A stretch of 34,718 bases of DNA from Treponema sp. Lineage in GTDB: Bacteria > Spirochaetota > Spirochaetia > Treponematales > Treponemataceae. Of this stretch, positions 15,586 through 22,521 are shown one piece after another (positions within the stretch are counted from its first letter, which is position 1; every line of letters begins with the position of its first letter). The stretch is taken from positions 1 to 34,718 of the forward strand of contig JAFZOJ010000072.1 of the NCBI GenBank assembly GCA_017550685.1, in the 5' to 3' direction. The notes beneath the pieces are model-generated. The model was not told where the DNA came from. It saw nothing but the letters and a program-made list of their open reading frames with translations, and ran no database searches. A program made the translations under genes and the position numbers.

Positions 15586-15672
15586 TAAAAGGGGTGCCTA
15601 AGGCCTTCGTTGAAGGACCCGGCTGAGAATATACCCTCAAAACCTGATCCGGATAATGCCGGCGGAGGAAAC
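15586..15672 (+). promoter_or_regulatory. TPP riboswitch (THI element)
   Basis: All conserved blocks are present in order: GGGGTGCC (15591-15598), a CCTTC/GAAGG hairpin, GGCTGAGA (15621-15628), ACCC, AACCTGATCCGGATAATGCC (15641-15660) and GCGGAGGAA. The last block is also the Shine-Dalgarno of thiB (GGAGGAA), 6 nt before the ATG. Thiamine diphosphate binding would therefore be expected to hide the ribosome-binding site within the aptamer's closing stem, a translational switch; no separate terminator hairpin fits in the few bases left. Downstream genes are a thiamine transporter, in agreement. Confidence 0.95.
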
Positions 15673-15675
15673 TTT

Positions 15676-16665
15676 ATGCGCAATAAATTTGCGAAAATCT
15701 TTCTTTTAACAATCACAACAATTTTGGTTTTTGGACTCTTTACAAGTGCTTCCAAAAAAAAGTCAGCTCGTACAAACGAGGTAGTAGTTTACACCTACAA
15801 TTCATTCAGTGGTGAATGGGGTGCTGGTCCTGAGATTGCACGTCTTTTTGAACAGAAGACCGGAATTAAGGTAACCTATGCCGAAGTAGGAGACAGCGGG
15901 CAGATTCTTTCTAAAGCAATTCTGGAAAAGAAAAAGCCTGTTGTCGATGTTCTTGTAGGACTTGATAACTATTCTGCAGAAAAAGCTTTGAAGAGTGGTG
16001 TTCTTATTGATTACAAGCCTGCAGATGCAGAAAAACTTATTCCTGCTGAATTGAGCGCCAAATTAAACGGCGGAGCTGGCAGCAAAAAGTGGTTTTTGAC
16101 TCCTTATGATTACAGCCACTTTGCTTTTATTTTTGATTCTTTGAGCGGGCTTGCTGCTCCAACATGTCTTGAAGATTTGACAAAGCCTGAATATGCAAAA
16201 AAAATCATTATTATGGATTCCAAGACAAGTACTCTTGGTGTTGGTTATGAAGAATGGGTAAAGGCTGTTTACAAAGACAAAGCAGATGACTTTTTTGCCC
16301 GCATAAGACCATCGCTTTTGACTGTTGCTCCGGGCTGGAGTGTAGGTTACGGAATGTTTACAGACGGCGAAGCTCCTTTGTGCTTCAGCTATACAACAAG
16401 TCCTGCCTACCATGTTGAATATGGCGAAGGTGACCGCTTTAAGGCCCTTGTATTTACAGACGGCCACGTAATGCAGGTAGAAGGTGCCGGCGTTGTAAAA
16501 GGTGCTCCAAACCCGGAAGGTGCCAAAAAGTTTATGGACTTTCTTATCAGTGACGAAGCCCAGAACCTGATTCCGCTTACACAGTGGATGTTCCCTGCAA
16601 ATAAGAACGTAGAGCTCCCGGCCTCGTATGCCGCAGCCGCTCCGGTACCAAAAACAATTGAGTAG
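15676..16665 (+). CDS. thiB: thiamine ABC transporter substrate-binding protein
   Basis: From ATG 15676, directly after the riboswitch and GGAGGAA, the product has 329 residues. It begins with a signal peptide (MRNKFAKIFLLTITTILVFG...), so it works in the periplasm, binding thiamine or its phosphates for the ThiPQ importer. The mature part opens with VVVYTYNSFSGEWGAGPEIA and later shows VLVGLDNY, LTPYDYSHFAF, MDSKTSTLGVGYEEWV and LCFSYTTSPAYH, the usual sequence of ThiB-type binding proteins. No lipobox cysteine is visible. The frame can be read from 15610, but that would run through the aptamer and is not a real start. Its 3' end overlaps thiP by 38 nt. Confidence 0.93.
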   Translation: MRNKFAKIFLLTITTILVFGLFTSASKKKSARTNEVVVYTYNSFSGEWGAGPEIARLFEQKTGIKVTYAEVGDSGQILSKAILEKKKPVVDVLVGLDNYSAEKALKSGVLIDYKPADAEKLIPAELSAKLNGGAGSKKWFLTPYDYSHFAFIFDSLSGLAAPTCLEDLTKPEYAKKIIIMDSKTSTLGVGYEEWVKAVYKDKADDFFARIRPSLLTVAPGWSVGYGMFTDGEAPLCFSYTTSPAYHVEYGEGDRFKALVFTDGHVMQVEGAGVVKGAPNPEGAKKFMDFLISDEAQNLIPLTQWMFPANKNVELPASYAAAAPVPKTIE

Positions 16666-18199
16666 GATTTTTCTATACACATTATATACTGCCATCCTCT
16701 CAACCCTGATTGCTGCTTTAATCGGGGTGGGGACGGCATTTTTTACTTCGCACAGACGGTTCTTTGGGCGTCGTTTTCTGCTTGCGGCAGGCATTGTTCC
16801 TTTGTGCGTGCCTCCGCTTGTAATTGCACTTGGGTATGTAAGCTTTTTTGGCGTAAACGGAATTGTAAGCGGATGGCTCAAGGCTATATCTGCTGCAGCC
16901 GGCGGTAAGTTTGGCGGTCTTACTTTTTTGTATACCACAGCCGGTGTAATTATTGCACAGGGCTTTTATAACTTTCCGCTTGTAACAGGAATTGTAAACG
17001 ATGCCTGGGAGCGTCTGCCTCGCGATAATGAAAATGCCGCACGTCTTTTGGGAGCCGGAGAAGCCCGTGTATTTTTTACGGTAACATTGCCTCGTCTGAC
17101 TGGAGCAATCGGCGCTGCCTGTATTCCTGTTTTTCTTTTCTGCTTTTTCAGCTTTATGATTGTCCTGCTTTTTTCTCCGCCCGGAAACTCTACGCTGGAG
17201 GTTGAGCTTTATCATTCTGTACGAACTACACTTGATATGTCAGCCGGTGTAAAGCTTGCGGTTATAGAGACTGTCTCTGCACTGTCGGTTGTATTTTTGT
17301 ACAGTTATGTGGTTCGCAAAAATCAGATTGGAGTAGAGGGACTGTCGTTTACCCGAGCCAAGAGGAGTTATGTCGGCAGGCAGGCTTTTGAAACTGGCGG
17401 GGCACGCGTGGCTGAGATTGCGGGCTTTGTTGTGCTTGGTGTGCTGGCGCTTTTATTTTTTGTTGGGCCGGGCGTTGCAGTTTTGATTTCGTCATTTACA
17501 ATTAAGCAGAACAATGCACAAGTATTCGGTTTTGGATTATTCCGGGGCCTGTTTGGCTCTGCAAGCTTTTGGAAGGCGTTTTTGAATTCGCTTTTGATAG
17601 GGCTGAGTACTTCGGCATTGTGCTGTTTTATTTCGTTTGTTTATTCTGTGATTATCCGCATGAAGGGTAAGCAGCAGAAGGTTTTATTTCAGCTTATACC
17701 GGTGCTGCCAATGGCAATTTCTTCGGTTGTAACAGGCTGGCTTTTGTCGTTTGTTTTTGGCGGAGGAAATGTTGTTCTGCTGGTTTTGTGTCAGACATTG
17801 TTGTTCTGGCCGGTCGGCTACAAGCAGATTCAGAATGGAATGAACCAGCTGACTACCGATACTCAGAATGCGGCCTTTATTCTGTCGCGTAGTCGTCTGG
17901 ACTGTGCAATGCGCTTTTATCTGCCGTCGTGCCGCAAGGTGATTTTTACAGCCTTTTGTTATTGCTTTGCTGTAAGTATAGGAGATGCAACCTTGCCGCT
18001 CGTTCTTGCAATACCGGATTTTTCTACGCTGGCGTTGTATACATACAGGCTCGCCGGAGCCTTCCGTTTTAATCAGGCCTGTGCCTGTGCGGTTGTGATG
18101 ATTATATTGGCCATGTGTCCGTTTGCCTGTATGCGGTCCCGGAGCTTAGCTCGTCCTGAGCTTGTCGAAGGGAAGGGCCACCAAAAGGAGGCTAACTAA
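16628..18199 (+). CDS. thiP: thiamine ABC transporter permease (fused two-domain)
   Basis: The 523-residue protein contains two consecutive permease domains, each with about six membrane helices, as in other ThiP proteins (about 530 residues). An EAA-type loop that contacts the ATPase appears in each half: NENAARLLGAGEARVFFTVTL near residues 135-155 and TQNAAFILSRSRLDCAMRFYL in the second half. It imports thiamine with ThiB and ThiQ. The ATG at 16628 is used; a TTG at 16658 overlapping the thiB stop is an alternative, and neither has a clear ribosome-binding site. The last 20 or so residues (from RSRSLARPELVEGKG) come from a palindromic repeat and carry the GGAGG for thiQ. The stop overlaps the thiQ start (TAATG). 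Confidence 0.9.
   Translation: MPQPLRYQKQLSRIFLYTLYTAILSTLIAALIGVGTAFFTSHRRFFGRRFLLAAGIVPLCVPPLVIALGYVSFFGVNGIVSGWLKAISAAAGGKFGGLTFLYTTAGVIIAQGFYNFPLVTGIVNDAWERLPRDNENAARLLGAGEARVFFTVTLPRLTGAIGAACIPVFLFCFFSFMIVLLFSPPGNSTLEVELYHSVRTTLDMSAGVKLAVIETVSALSVVFLYSYVVRKNQIGVEGLSFTRAKRSYVGRQAFETGGARVAEIAGFVVLGVLALLFFVGPGVAVLISSFTIKQNNAQVFGFGLFRGLFGSASFWKAFLNSLLIGLSTSALCCFISFVYSVIIRMKGKQQKVLFQLIPVLPMAISSVVTGWLLSFVFGGGNVVLLVLCQTLLFWPVGYKQIQNGMNQLTTDTQNAAFILSRSRLDCAMRFYLPSCRKVIFTAFCYCFAVSIGDATLPLVLAIPDFSTLALYTYRLAGAFRFNQACACAVVMIILAMCPFACMRSRSLARPELVEGKGHQKEAN
18135..18179 (+). repeat. palindromic repeat, family B, inside the thiP 3' end
   Basis: This 45-bp unit is read in frame as part of the ThiP C-terminus (SLARPELVEGKG). 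It matches the copy at 18365-18409 at all but two positions; the two copies start 230 bp apart and are in the same codon phase. Confidence 0.85.
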
Positions 18200-18876
18200 T
18201 GTTCTTTACCGTTCAAAACATCCACAAAACCTGGGAAACCAAAACAGTAGAATTTTCTCTTGAATGCGAAAAAGGCACAATGACCTGCCTCCTTGGTCCA
18301 AGCGGCTGCGGAAAGTCTACAGTGCTGAATATTATTGCGGGGCTGGAGCAGAATGATAACATGGGGTCCCTGAGCTTAGCTTGTCCTGAGCTTGTCGAAG
18401 GGAAGGGCCCCCTTAAGATAGAGCTCGACGGTCAGCGCATCGACACCCTTCCTCCTTCACAGCGCCAGATTGGCATGGTGTTTCAGTCGGGTGCTTTGTT
18501 CAATCATCTTACTGTTGTGGATAATGTTGCTTACGGACTCATTTCTCAGGGAATAAAAAAGTCTCAGGCCCGCAAAATGGCCTCGGAATATCTTGCACGA
18601 TTTGACCTTGCCGGCTTTGACAAACGAATGCCCCAGACCTTGAGCGGCGGCGAAAAACAGCGTGTAGCTCTTGCAAGAACCCTTATCACAAAGCCAAAGC
18701 TTGTTCTTCTGGACGAGCCATTTTCTGCACTGGACACAGATCTTCGTCACCGCATGGCAGCCCAGCTAAGACAATGGCAGCAGGAGTTGGGCTTTACTGC
18801 AATCATGGTGACACATGATGAGCAGGAGGCACAGACAGTTGCAGATAAAATCGTTAGAATGGAATCAAACGAATAG
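18199..18876 (+). CDS. thiQ: thiamine ABC transporter ATPase with repeat-encoded insertion
   Basis: The 225-residue ATPase powers the ThiBP importer on the cytoplasmic side. Motifs are complete: Walker A GPSGCGKST at 33-41, Q-loop Q96 in MVFQSG, signature LSGGEKQ at 148-154, Walker B LVLLDEP at 168-174 and the switch His206 in MVTHDE. Between Walker A and the Q-loop, residues about 56-70 (SLSLACPELVEGKG) are an insertion encoded by the palindromic repeat 18365-18409. It falls in the turn before the strand IELDG, where family members normally have only a few residues (for example SGSI). Since the frame and every motif are kept, the protein is probably still active. Translation is coupled to thiP, with GGAGG 9 nt upstream. 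Confidence 0.93.
   Translation: MFFTVQNIHKTWETKTVEFSLECEKGTMTCLLGPSGCGKSTVLNIIAGLEQNDNMGSLSLACPELVEGKGPLKIELDGQRIDTLPPSQRQIGMVFQSGALFNHLTVVDNVAYGLISQGIKKSQARKMASEYLARFDLAGFDKRMPQTLSGGEKQRVALARTLITKPKLVLLDEPFSALDTDLRHRMAAQLRQWQQELGFTAIMVTHDEQEAQTVADKIVRMESNE
18365..18409 (+). repeat. palindromic repeat, family B, inserted in frame within thiQ
   Basis: The 45-bp unit (GGTCCCTGAGCTTAGCTTGT at its start, GAAGGGAAGGGCC at its end) is a multiple of three and adds 15 codons to thiQ. It is nearly identical to the thiP copy at 18135-18179. Confidence 0.88.
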
Positions 18877-18888
18877 CAGGAAATAAAA

Positions 18889-19422
18889 ATGATTTATCTG
18901 ATTACTGGCGCATCGCATACAGGAAAGACCGCTCTGGCACAAAAGCTTTTGGAAACCCGCAATTTTCCATACCTTTCGATTGATCATCTTAAAATGGGTT
19001 TAATCCGCAGCGGAAACACAACACTGACTCCCGAAGATGACGACAAGCTTACAGATTACCTGTGGCCGATCGTACGCGAGTTCATCAAAACTGCAGTCGA
19101 AAACAAACAGAACCTTATTGTCGAAGGCTGTTATATTCCTTTTGACTGGCGCAAGGATTTTACCGTCGAATACCTGAGCGAGATAAACTTTATCTGCCTG
19201 GCCTTGACCGGGCGCTACATCGACGAACATTTTGAAGATATCCGTACTCACGGTTCAGACATAGAAGCCCGCCTTGATGAATCATATCTTACCAAAGACC
19301 TGGTTAAAAAAGAAAACCTCCGTTTTACCGAAGGTTTTAAAAATGCCGGAGAACAAGTTGTTCTGATTGACCGGGATTATGAGCAGGAAATTGAAAAGCT
19401 CATAGCCTCTAGTAAATCATAG
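18889..19422 (+). CDS. P-loop kinase-like NTPase
   Basis: The 177-residue protein opens with a Walker A motif, LITGASHTGKTALAQKLL (residues 4-21), followed by a substrate-type segment FPYLSIDHLKMGLIRSG and later NLIVEGCYIPFDWRKDF. This pattern fits small-molecule kinases of the AAA_33, 2-phosphoglycerate kinase or adenylylsulfate kinase type, but the substrate cannot be told. There is no signal peptide. It starts 12 nt after the thiQ stop and may be part of the thi transcript, in which case a role in salvage could be considered, though nothing in the sequence proves that. Its 3' end overlaps that of argB by 14 nt (convergent). Confidence 0.65.
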   Translation: MIYLITGASHTGKTALAQKLLETRNFPYLSIDHLKMGLIRSGNTTLTPEDDDKLTDYLWPIVREFIKTAVENKQNLIVEGCYIPFDWRKDFTVEYLSEINFICLALTGRYIDEHFEDIRTHGSDIEARLDESYLTKDLVKKENLRFTEGFKNAGEQVVLIDRDYEQEIEKLIASSKS

Positions 19423-20275
19423 TTCCTATACCACGATCACTGAACATTTCTATTAATAGAGAATGTGGGACACGGCCATCAATAATATGTGTGCGTGGAA
19501 CTCCACCGGCAAGAGCAATTTCGCAGCAGTCAATTTTTGGAATCATACCGCCGCTAAGAATACCTGTTGCCTTAAGAGAACCGATTGCAGTTCTTTCAAT
19601 GCGTTTAATCAAGGTTGAAGGGTCATCAATGTTACGCAGAATACCGGGAACGTTTGTAAGCTGAACAAATTTTTCGGCGTGCAAAGCAACTGCAATTTTA
19701 GCAGCGGCTGTATCTGCATTTATGTTGTAGCGTGCATCGTCCCCCTGTTCACCAAGAGCAACTGTTGAAACTACAGGAATAAAACCCTTATCCAGAAGGG
19801 ATGTAATTATTTCAGGATTTACATCAGTAATGTCACCAACAAAACCAAGGTCCTTTTCAGATTTTTTTGCGCGCAGCAAGCCGGAATCTACACCGCTCAA
19901 GCCAACTGCCTTGCCGCCTTTCTGCAACAGAATACTTACAATATCCTTATTCAATTTACCGGTAAGAACCATCTGAACTATTTCCATGGTTTCGGCATCT
20001 GTATAGCGCAGGCCGTCTACAAACTTGCTTTCTTTACCTACACGCTCAAGCATGTGATTAATTTCAGGACCGCCGCCGTGAACGAGAACAACTCTAATGC
20101 CTATTGTGCTAAGAAGAACAATGTCTTCCATAACAGCCATTTTGAGCTCTTCGTTGAGCATTGCATTGCCGCCGTATTTTACTACAACAACCTTGCCAAC
20201 CCAGTTTTTAAAATATGGCAGCGCCTGAACAAGAACTTCAGACCACTGTTCTGTTGTTAATTCTTCGTTATTCAT
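19409..20275 (-). CDS. argB: acetylglutamate kinase
   Basis: ArgB phosphorylates N-acetylglutamate in arginine synthesis. The 288-residue protein has VVVKYGGNAM near residue 30, the substrate loop VLVHGGGPEIN, GLSGVDSGLL, NINADTAAAKIAVAL and GILSGGMIPKIDCCEIAL, all typical of the amino acid kinase fold. The N-terminal helix before the KYGG strand is present in arginine-inhibited hexameric forms, so feedback control is possible. The ATG is preceded by GGAG with a 7-nt gap. It is the second gene of argJ-argB, with 35 nt between them that are mostly taken up by a palindromic repeat. Confidence 0.95.
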   Translation of the reverse strand: MNNEELTTEQWSEVLVQALPYFKNWVGKVVVVKYGGNAMLNEELKMAVMEDIVLLSTIGIRVVLVHGGGPEINHMLERVGKESKFVDGLRYTDAETMEIVQMVLTGKLNKDIVSILLQKGGKAVGLSGVDSGLLRAKKSEKDLGFVGDITDVNPEIITSLLDKGFIPVVSTVALGEQGDDARYNINADTAAAKIAVALHAEKFVQLTNVPGILRNIDDPSTLIKRIERTAIGSLKATGILSGGMIPKIDCCEIALAGGVPRTHIIDGRVPHSLLIEMFSDRGIGTMIY

Positions 20276-20287
20276 ATTTACTCCAGG

Positions 20288-20311
20288 CCCTTCGAGAGCC
20301 TCAGGGACCCC
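20288..20311 (-). repeat. palindromic repeat, family B variant, between argJ and argB
   Basis: On the minus strand GGGGTCCCTGAGGCTCTCG and AAGGG follow the argJ stop directly; the final G of TAG is the first G of the repeat. The centre differs from the thi copies (GGCTCTC in place of GCTTGTC). It ends about 6 nt before the GGAG of argB. Confidence 0.75.
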
Positions 20312-21579
20312 TATGTCCTGTAATCTCCATTAATTTTAACATAATCATAGGTCAAGTCGCAACCCCATGCGGTACCACTTGCAGAGCCTTCGCCGCACTG
20401 AACAAGAATTTCTACTGCCTGTTCTGACATAATCTTTTTTGCAAGCTCTTCATCAAAGTCGGTCGGAACACCTTCCTTGTAAACCTGAACTATATTGTCG
20501 CCGTGAACTTCAAAATCATCATAGTTTTCAAAATAACGGTTGCTGCCGGCTTTACTTGTAAACCAGATGCTTGTTTTTTCCGGATCAAATTCTATAGGGC
20601 TGTAACCCATGGCACACAGGAAGCGTCCAAAGTTGGCATCGGCACCGAACATTGCGGCCTTTACCAGAGAAGAACAGATTATTTCCTTTGCAAGTGCGCG
20701 GGCAGATTCGACTGTAGCCGCTCCATGAACATTGCATTCTACAAGACGTGTAGCACCTTCGCCGTCGGCTGCAATTTTTTTTGCCATGATGGTGTTCATC
20801 TTGTTAAGTGCTCCCAAAAATGCATCGTAGTCTGGTCCTTCGGCTGTAATTTCCTTGTTGCCGGCAAGTCCGTTTGCCATGATGATGAGTGTGTCGTTTG
20901 TAGAAGTATCGCCGTCAACACTTACGCAGTTGTAGGTGCCTTCGATTGAGCTGTGAAGAGCCTTGTCCAGCATTGCACTTGAAACAGCACAGTCTGTTGT
21001 AATAAAGCTGAGCATTGTTCCCATGTTAATGTGAATCATTCCGGAACCCTTGCACATTGTTCCCATGCGGCAGGTTTTTCCACCGACAGTAAATTCTACT
21101 GCGCACTCCTTGTAGTGAGTATCGGTAGTCATAATTGCAACGCGGGCTTCTTCATGACCCTTTTTGCTCAAGCCTGCTTTGAGGGTTTCTATATTATTTT
21201 CAACCTTTGTAACATCAAACTGAGCGCCAATTACACCTGTTGAATAAACCATTACATCTTCTGTTTTTATTCCAAGTGCTGTGGCTGCTGCCTTGGCCAT
21301 TCTGAGTGCATTTTCTGCTCCCTGAGGGCCTGTACAGGTATTTGCATTTCCACTGATTTCTATTGCGGCCTGTGCTCGTCCATCCTGAAGATGCTTTTGA
21401 GTGATTTTTACACTTTCTGATTTTACGCGGTTCTTTGTGAATACACCTGCTGCATTGCAAGGTACTTCTGAATATACAAGGGCAGTATCATTAATCTTGC
21501 GGCTGGCTTTAATTCCAACCCTCATTCCGTTTGCGGTAAATCCCTGTGGAGCACAAACTCCGCCATCAATAAATTTCAT
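20311..21579 (-). CDS. argJ: bifunctional glutamate N-acetyltransferase / ornithine acetyltransferase
   Basis: ArgJ moves acetyl from N-acetylornithine to glutamate, the recycling form of arginine synthesis; some forms also use acetyl-CoA. The 422-residue precursor cleaves itself before a nucleophilic threonine, here Thr188 in KGSGMIHINMGTMLSF. The residue before it is Gly rather than the common Ala, a mild variation. Other family segments are AGVFTKNRVKSESV, VYSTGVIGAQF, VSVDGDTSTNDT and GADANFGRFLCAMGY. The start ATG follows GGAGG by 5 nt. It heads argJ-argB and is controlled by a paired ARG-box operator (21633-21667). No argC or argD is in view. Confidence 0.95.
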   Translation of the reverse strand: MKFIDGGVCAPQGFTANGMRVGIKASRKINDTALVYSEVPCNAAGVFTKNRVKSESVKITQKHLQDGRAQAAIEISGNANTCTGPQGAENALRMAKAAATALGIKTEDVMVYSTGVIGAQFDVTKVENNIETLKAGLSKKGHEEARVAIMTTDTHYKECAVEFTVGGKTCRMGTMCKGSGMIHINMGTMLSFITTDCAVSSAMLDKALHSSIEGTYNCVSVDGDTSTNDTLIIMANGLAGNKEITAEGPDYDAFLGALNKMNTIMAKKIAADGEGATRLVECNVHGAATVESARALAKEIICSSLVKAAMFGADANFGRFLCAMGYSPIEFDPEKTSIWFTSKAGSNRYFENYDDFEVHGDNIVQVYKEGVPTDFDEELAKKIMSEQAVEILVQCGEGSASGTAWGCDLTYDYVKINGDYRT

Positions 21580-21596
21580 AAAAACCTCCAGGCGCA

Positions 21597-21621
21597 GATT
21601 CCCGGGCGAGCCCAGGAATGA
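21597..21621 (+). repeat. palindromic repeat, family A variant, in the argJ leader
   Basis: GATTCCCGGGCGAGCCCAGG followed by AATGA forms a stem with one mismatch. It lies in the 5' untranslated leader of argJ, 8 nt upstream of its GGAGG, and would form an RNA hairpin there. Confidence 0.7.
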
Positions 21622-21632
21622 TAATTGTAAAA

Positions 21633-21667
21633 TGAATATTTATACAATTATAATGAATAATTATACG
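21633..21667. promoter_or_regulatory. paired ARG boxes (ArgR operator)
   Basis: TGAATATTTATACA (21633-21646) and TGAATAATTATACG (21654-21667) both fit the ArgR half-operator pattern TGAAT-wwww-AT-nCA. Their starts are 21 bp apart, the spacing known for tandem ARG boxes bound by one ArgR hexamer. The argJ -10 element lies between them, so arginine-loaded ArgR would block the promoter. No argR gene is in the window. Confidence 0.75.
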
Positions 21668-21676
21668 TAATTACAA
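21647..21676 (-). promoter_or_regulatory. promoter of argJ-argB
   Basis: On the minus strand TTGTAA (21671-21676) and TATAAT (21647-21652) are 18 nt apart. The -10 fills the gap between the two ARG boxes. The leader of about 60 nt carries a palindromic-repeat hairpin and GGAGG. Confidence 0.6.
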
Positions 21677-21681
21677 AGGGT

Positions 21682-21710
21682 TTGTATATAGCCCTAAAAT
21701 AGAGTATAAT
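21682..21710 (+). promoter_or_regulatory. promoter of the PHP gene, leaderless type
   Basis: TTGTAT (21682-21687), a 17-nt spacer and TATAAT (21705-21710) are followed by the ATG after 8 nt, with no Shine-Dalgarno. It diverges from the argJ promoter with only a few bases between the two -35 elements, so ArgR could also affect it. Confidence 0.65.
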
Positions 21711-21718
21711 TGAAAATC

Positions 21719-22444
21719 ATGAAAACATTCAAATACGAAACTCATTTACATACAAAACAGGGTAGTGCCTGCGGGCGTGCCGGTGGTGAAGAATATATTG
21801 AACCTTTTTTTAAGGCAGGCTACTCCGGCATTTTTGTAACTGATCACTTTTTTGGGGGCAACACGGCAGCTCCGCGCCAAGGCAACTGGTTTGACAGAAT
21901 AGATCATTATTGCAGCGGATATGAGGCAGCGCTGGCAAAGGCACAGGAATTCAACAAAGAAAACGGCCTGCTTGGTACCGACAGCGAGTTCAAGGTATTT
22001 TTTGGAATTGAACAGACCTTTGACGGCGATGATTATCTTATTTACGGGCTGGACAAAAAGTGGCTTTATGATCATCCCGAAATTGAAACTATGCGGCATA
22101 AAGAGCTTTTTGATGCAGTGAATCGGGAAGGCGGACTTATGATTCAGGCTCATCCTTTCCGTTTGCGCGGGTATATTCAGGCAATGCATTTGCACCCGCG
22201 TGAGGTTCATGGAGTTGAAATTTATAATGCGGGAAACAATCCTATAGATAATGAACTTGCAGAGCTTTATGCCAAACTTTATGATTTTCCTGTGACAAGC
22301 GGAAGTGATATTCACTGGGTTGAATTTATTCCGAATAAACCGGACGAACTCAATATCGGCGGCATGGAATTTGACACACCTCTGCGTGATATTTTTGATT
22401 ATGCAGAACGCATTAAGAATAAAGAGGGAAAAATTTTGAGGTAA
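21719..22444 (+). CDS. PHP-domain phosphoesterase
   Basis: From ATG 21719 the product has 241 residues. It has the PHP metal motifs: THLHT near residues 8-12, VTDHFFGG, IQAHPFR and SGSDIHW. PHP enzymes are metal-dependent phosphoesterases or nucleases, with histidinol phosphatase (HisK) and nucleoside-phosphate hydrolases as known members. Histidinol phosphatase is a possible role, given hisG and hisB elsewhere in the window, but the HisK-specific features cannot be confirmed by eye. A TTG start at 21710 is possible but overlaps the -10. A palindromic repeat begins immediately after the TAA stop. Confidence 0.85.
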   Translation: MKTFKYETHLHTKQGSACGRAGGEEYIEPFFKAGYSGIFVTDHFFGGNTAAPRQGNWFDRIDHYCSGYEAALAKAQEFNKENGLLGTDSEFKVFFGIEQTFDGDDYLIYGLDKKWLYDHPEIETMRHKELFDAVNREGGLMIQAHPFRLRGYIQAMHLHPREVHGVEIYNAGNNPIDNELAELYAKLYDFPVTSGSDIHWVEFIPNKPDELNIGGMEFDTPLRDIFDYAERIKNKEGKILR

Positions 22445-22506
22445 GATTGTCGGGTCAAGCCCGACAATGACAAAGAAGTGTCATTCCCGGGCTTGACCCG
22501 GGAATC
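22445..22506. repeat. pair of family A palindromic repeats, opposite orientation
   Basis: The first unit (22445-22472) has the stem ATTGTCGGG/CCCGACAAT and reads GATT to TGACA; the second (22479-22506) has the stem ATTCCCGGG/CCCGGGAAT and reads TGTCATT to AATC. The first starts on the base after the PHP stop codon. The stem sequences differ by paired changes, so base pairing is kept. Confidence 0.85.
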
Positions 22507-22521
22507 TTTTACAAGGTAATT

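Noticed and set aside
15610..15675. Upstream extension of thiB from a TTG
   Set aside because: It would translate the TPP aptamer; the ATG at 15676 has GGAGGAA and a signal peptide directly after it.
19409..19422. 14-nt overlap of the P-loop kinase and argB as a sign of a frameshift
   Set aside because: Both C-termini look complete and the genes converge, so a simple overlap explains it.
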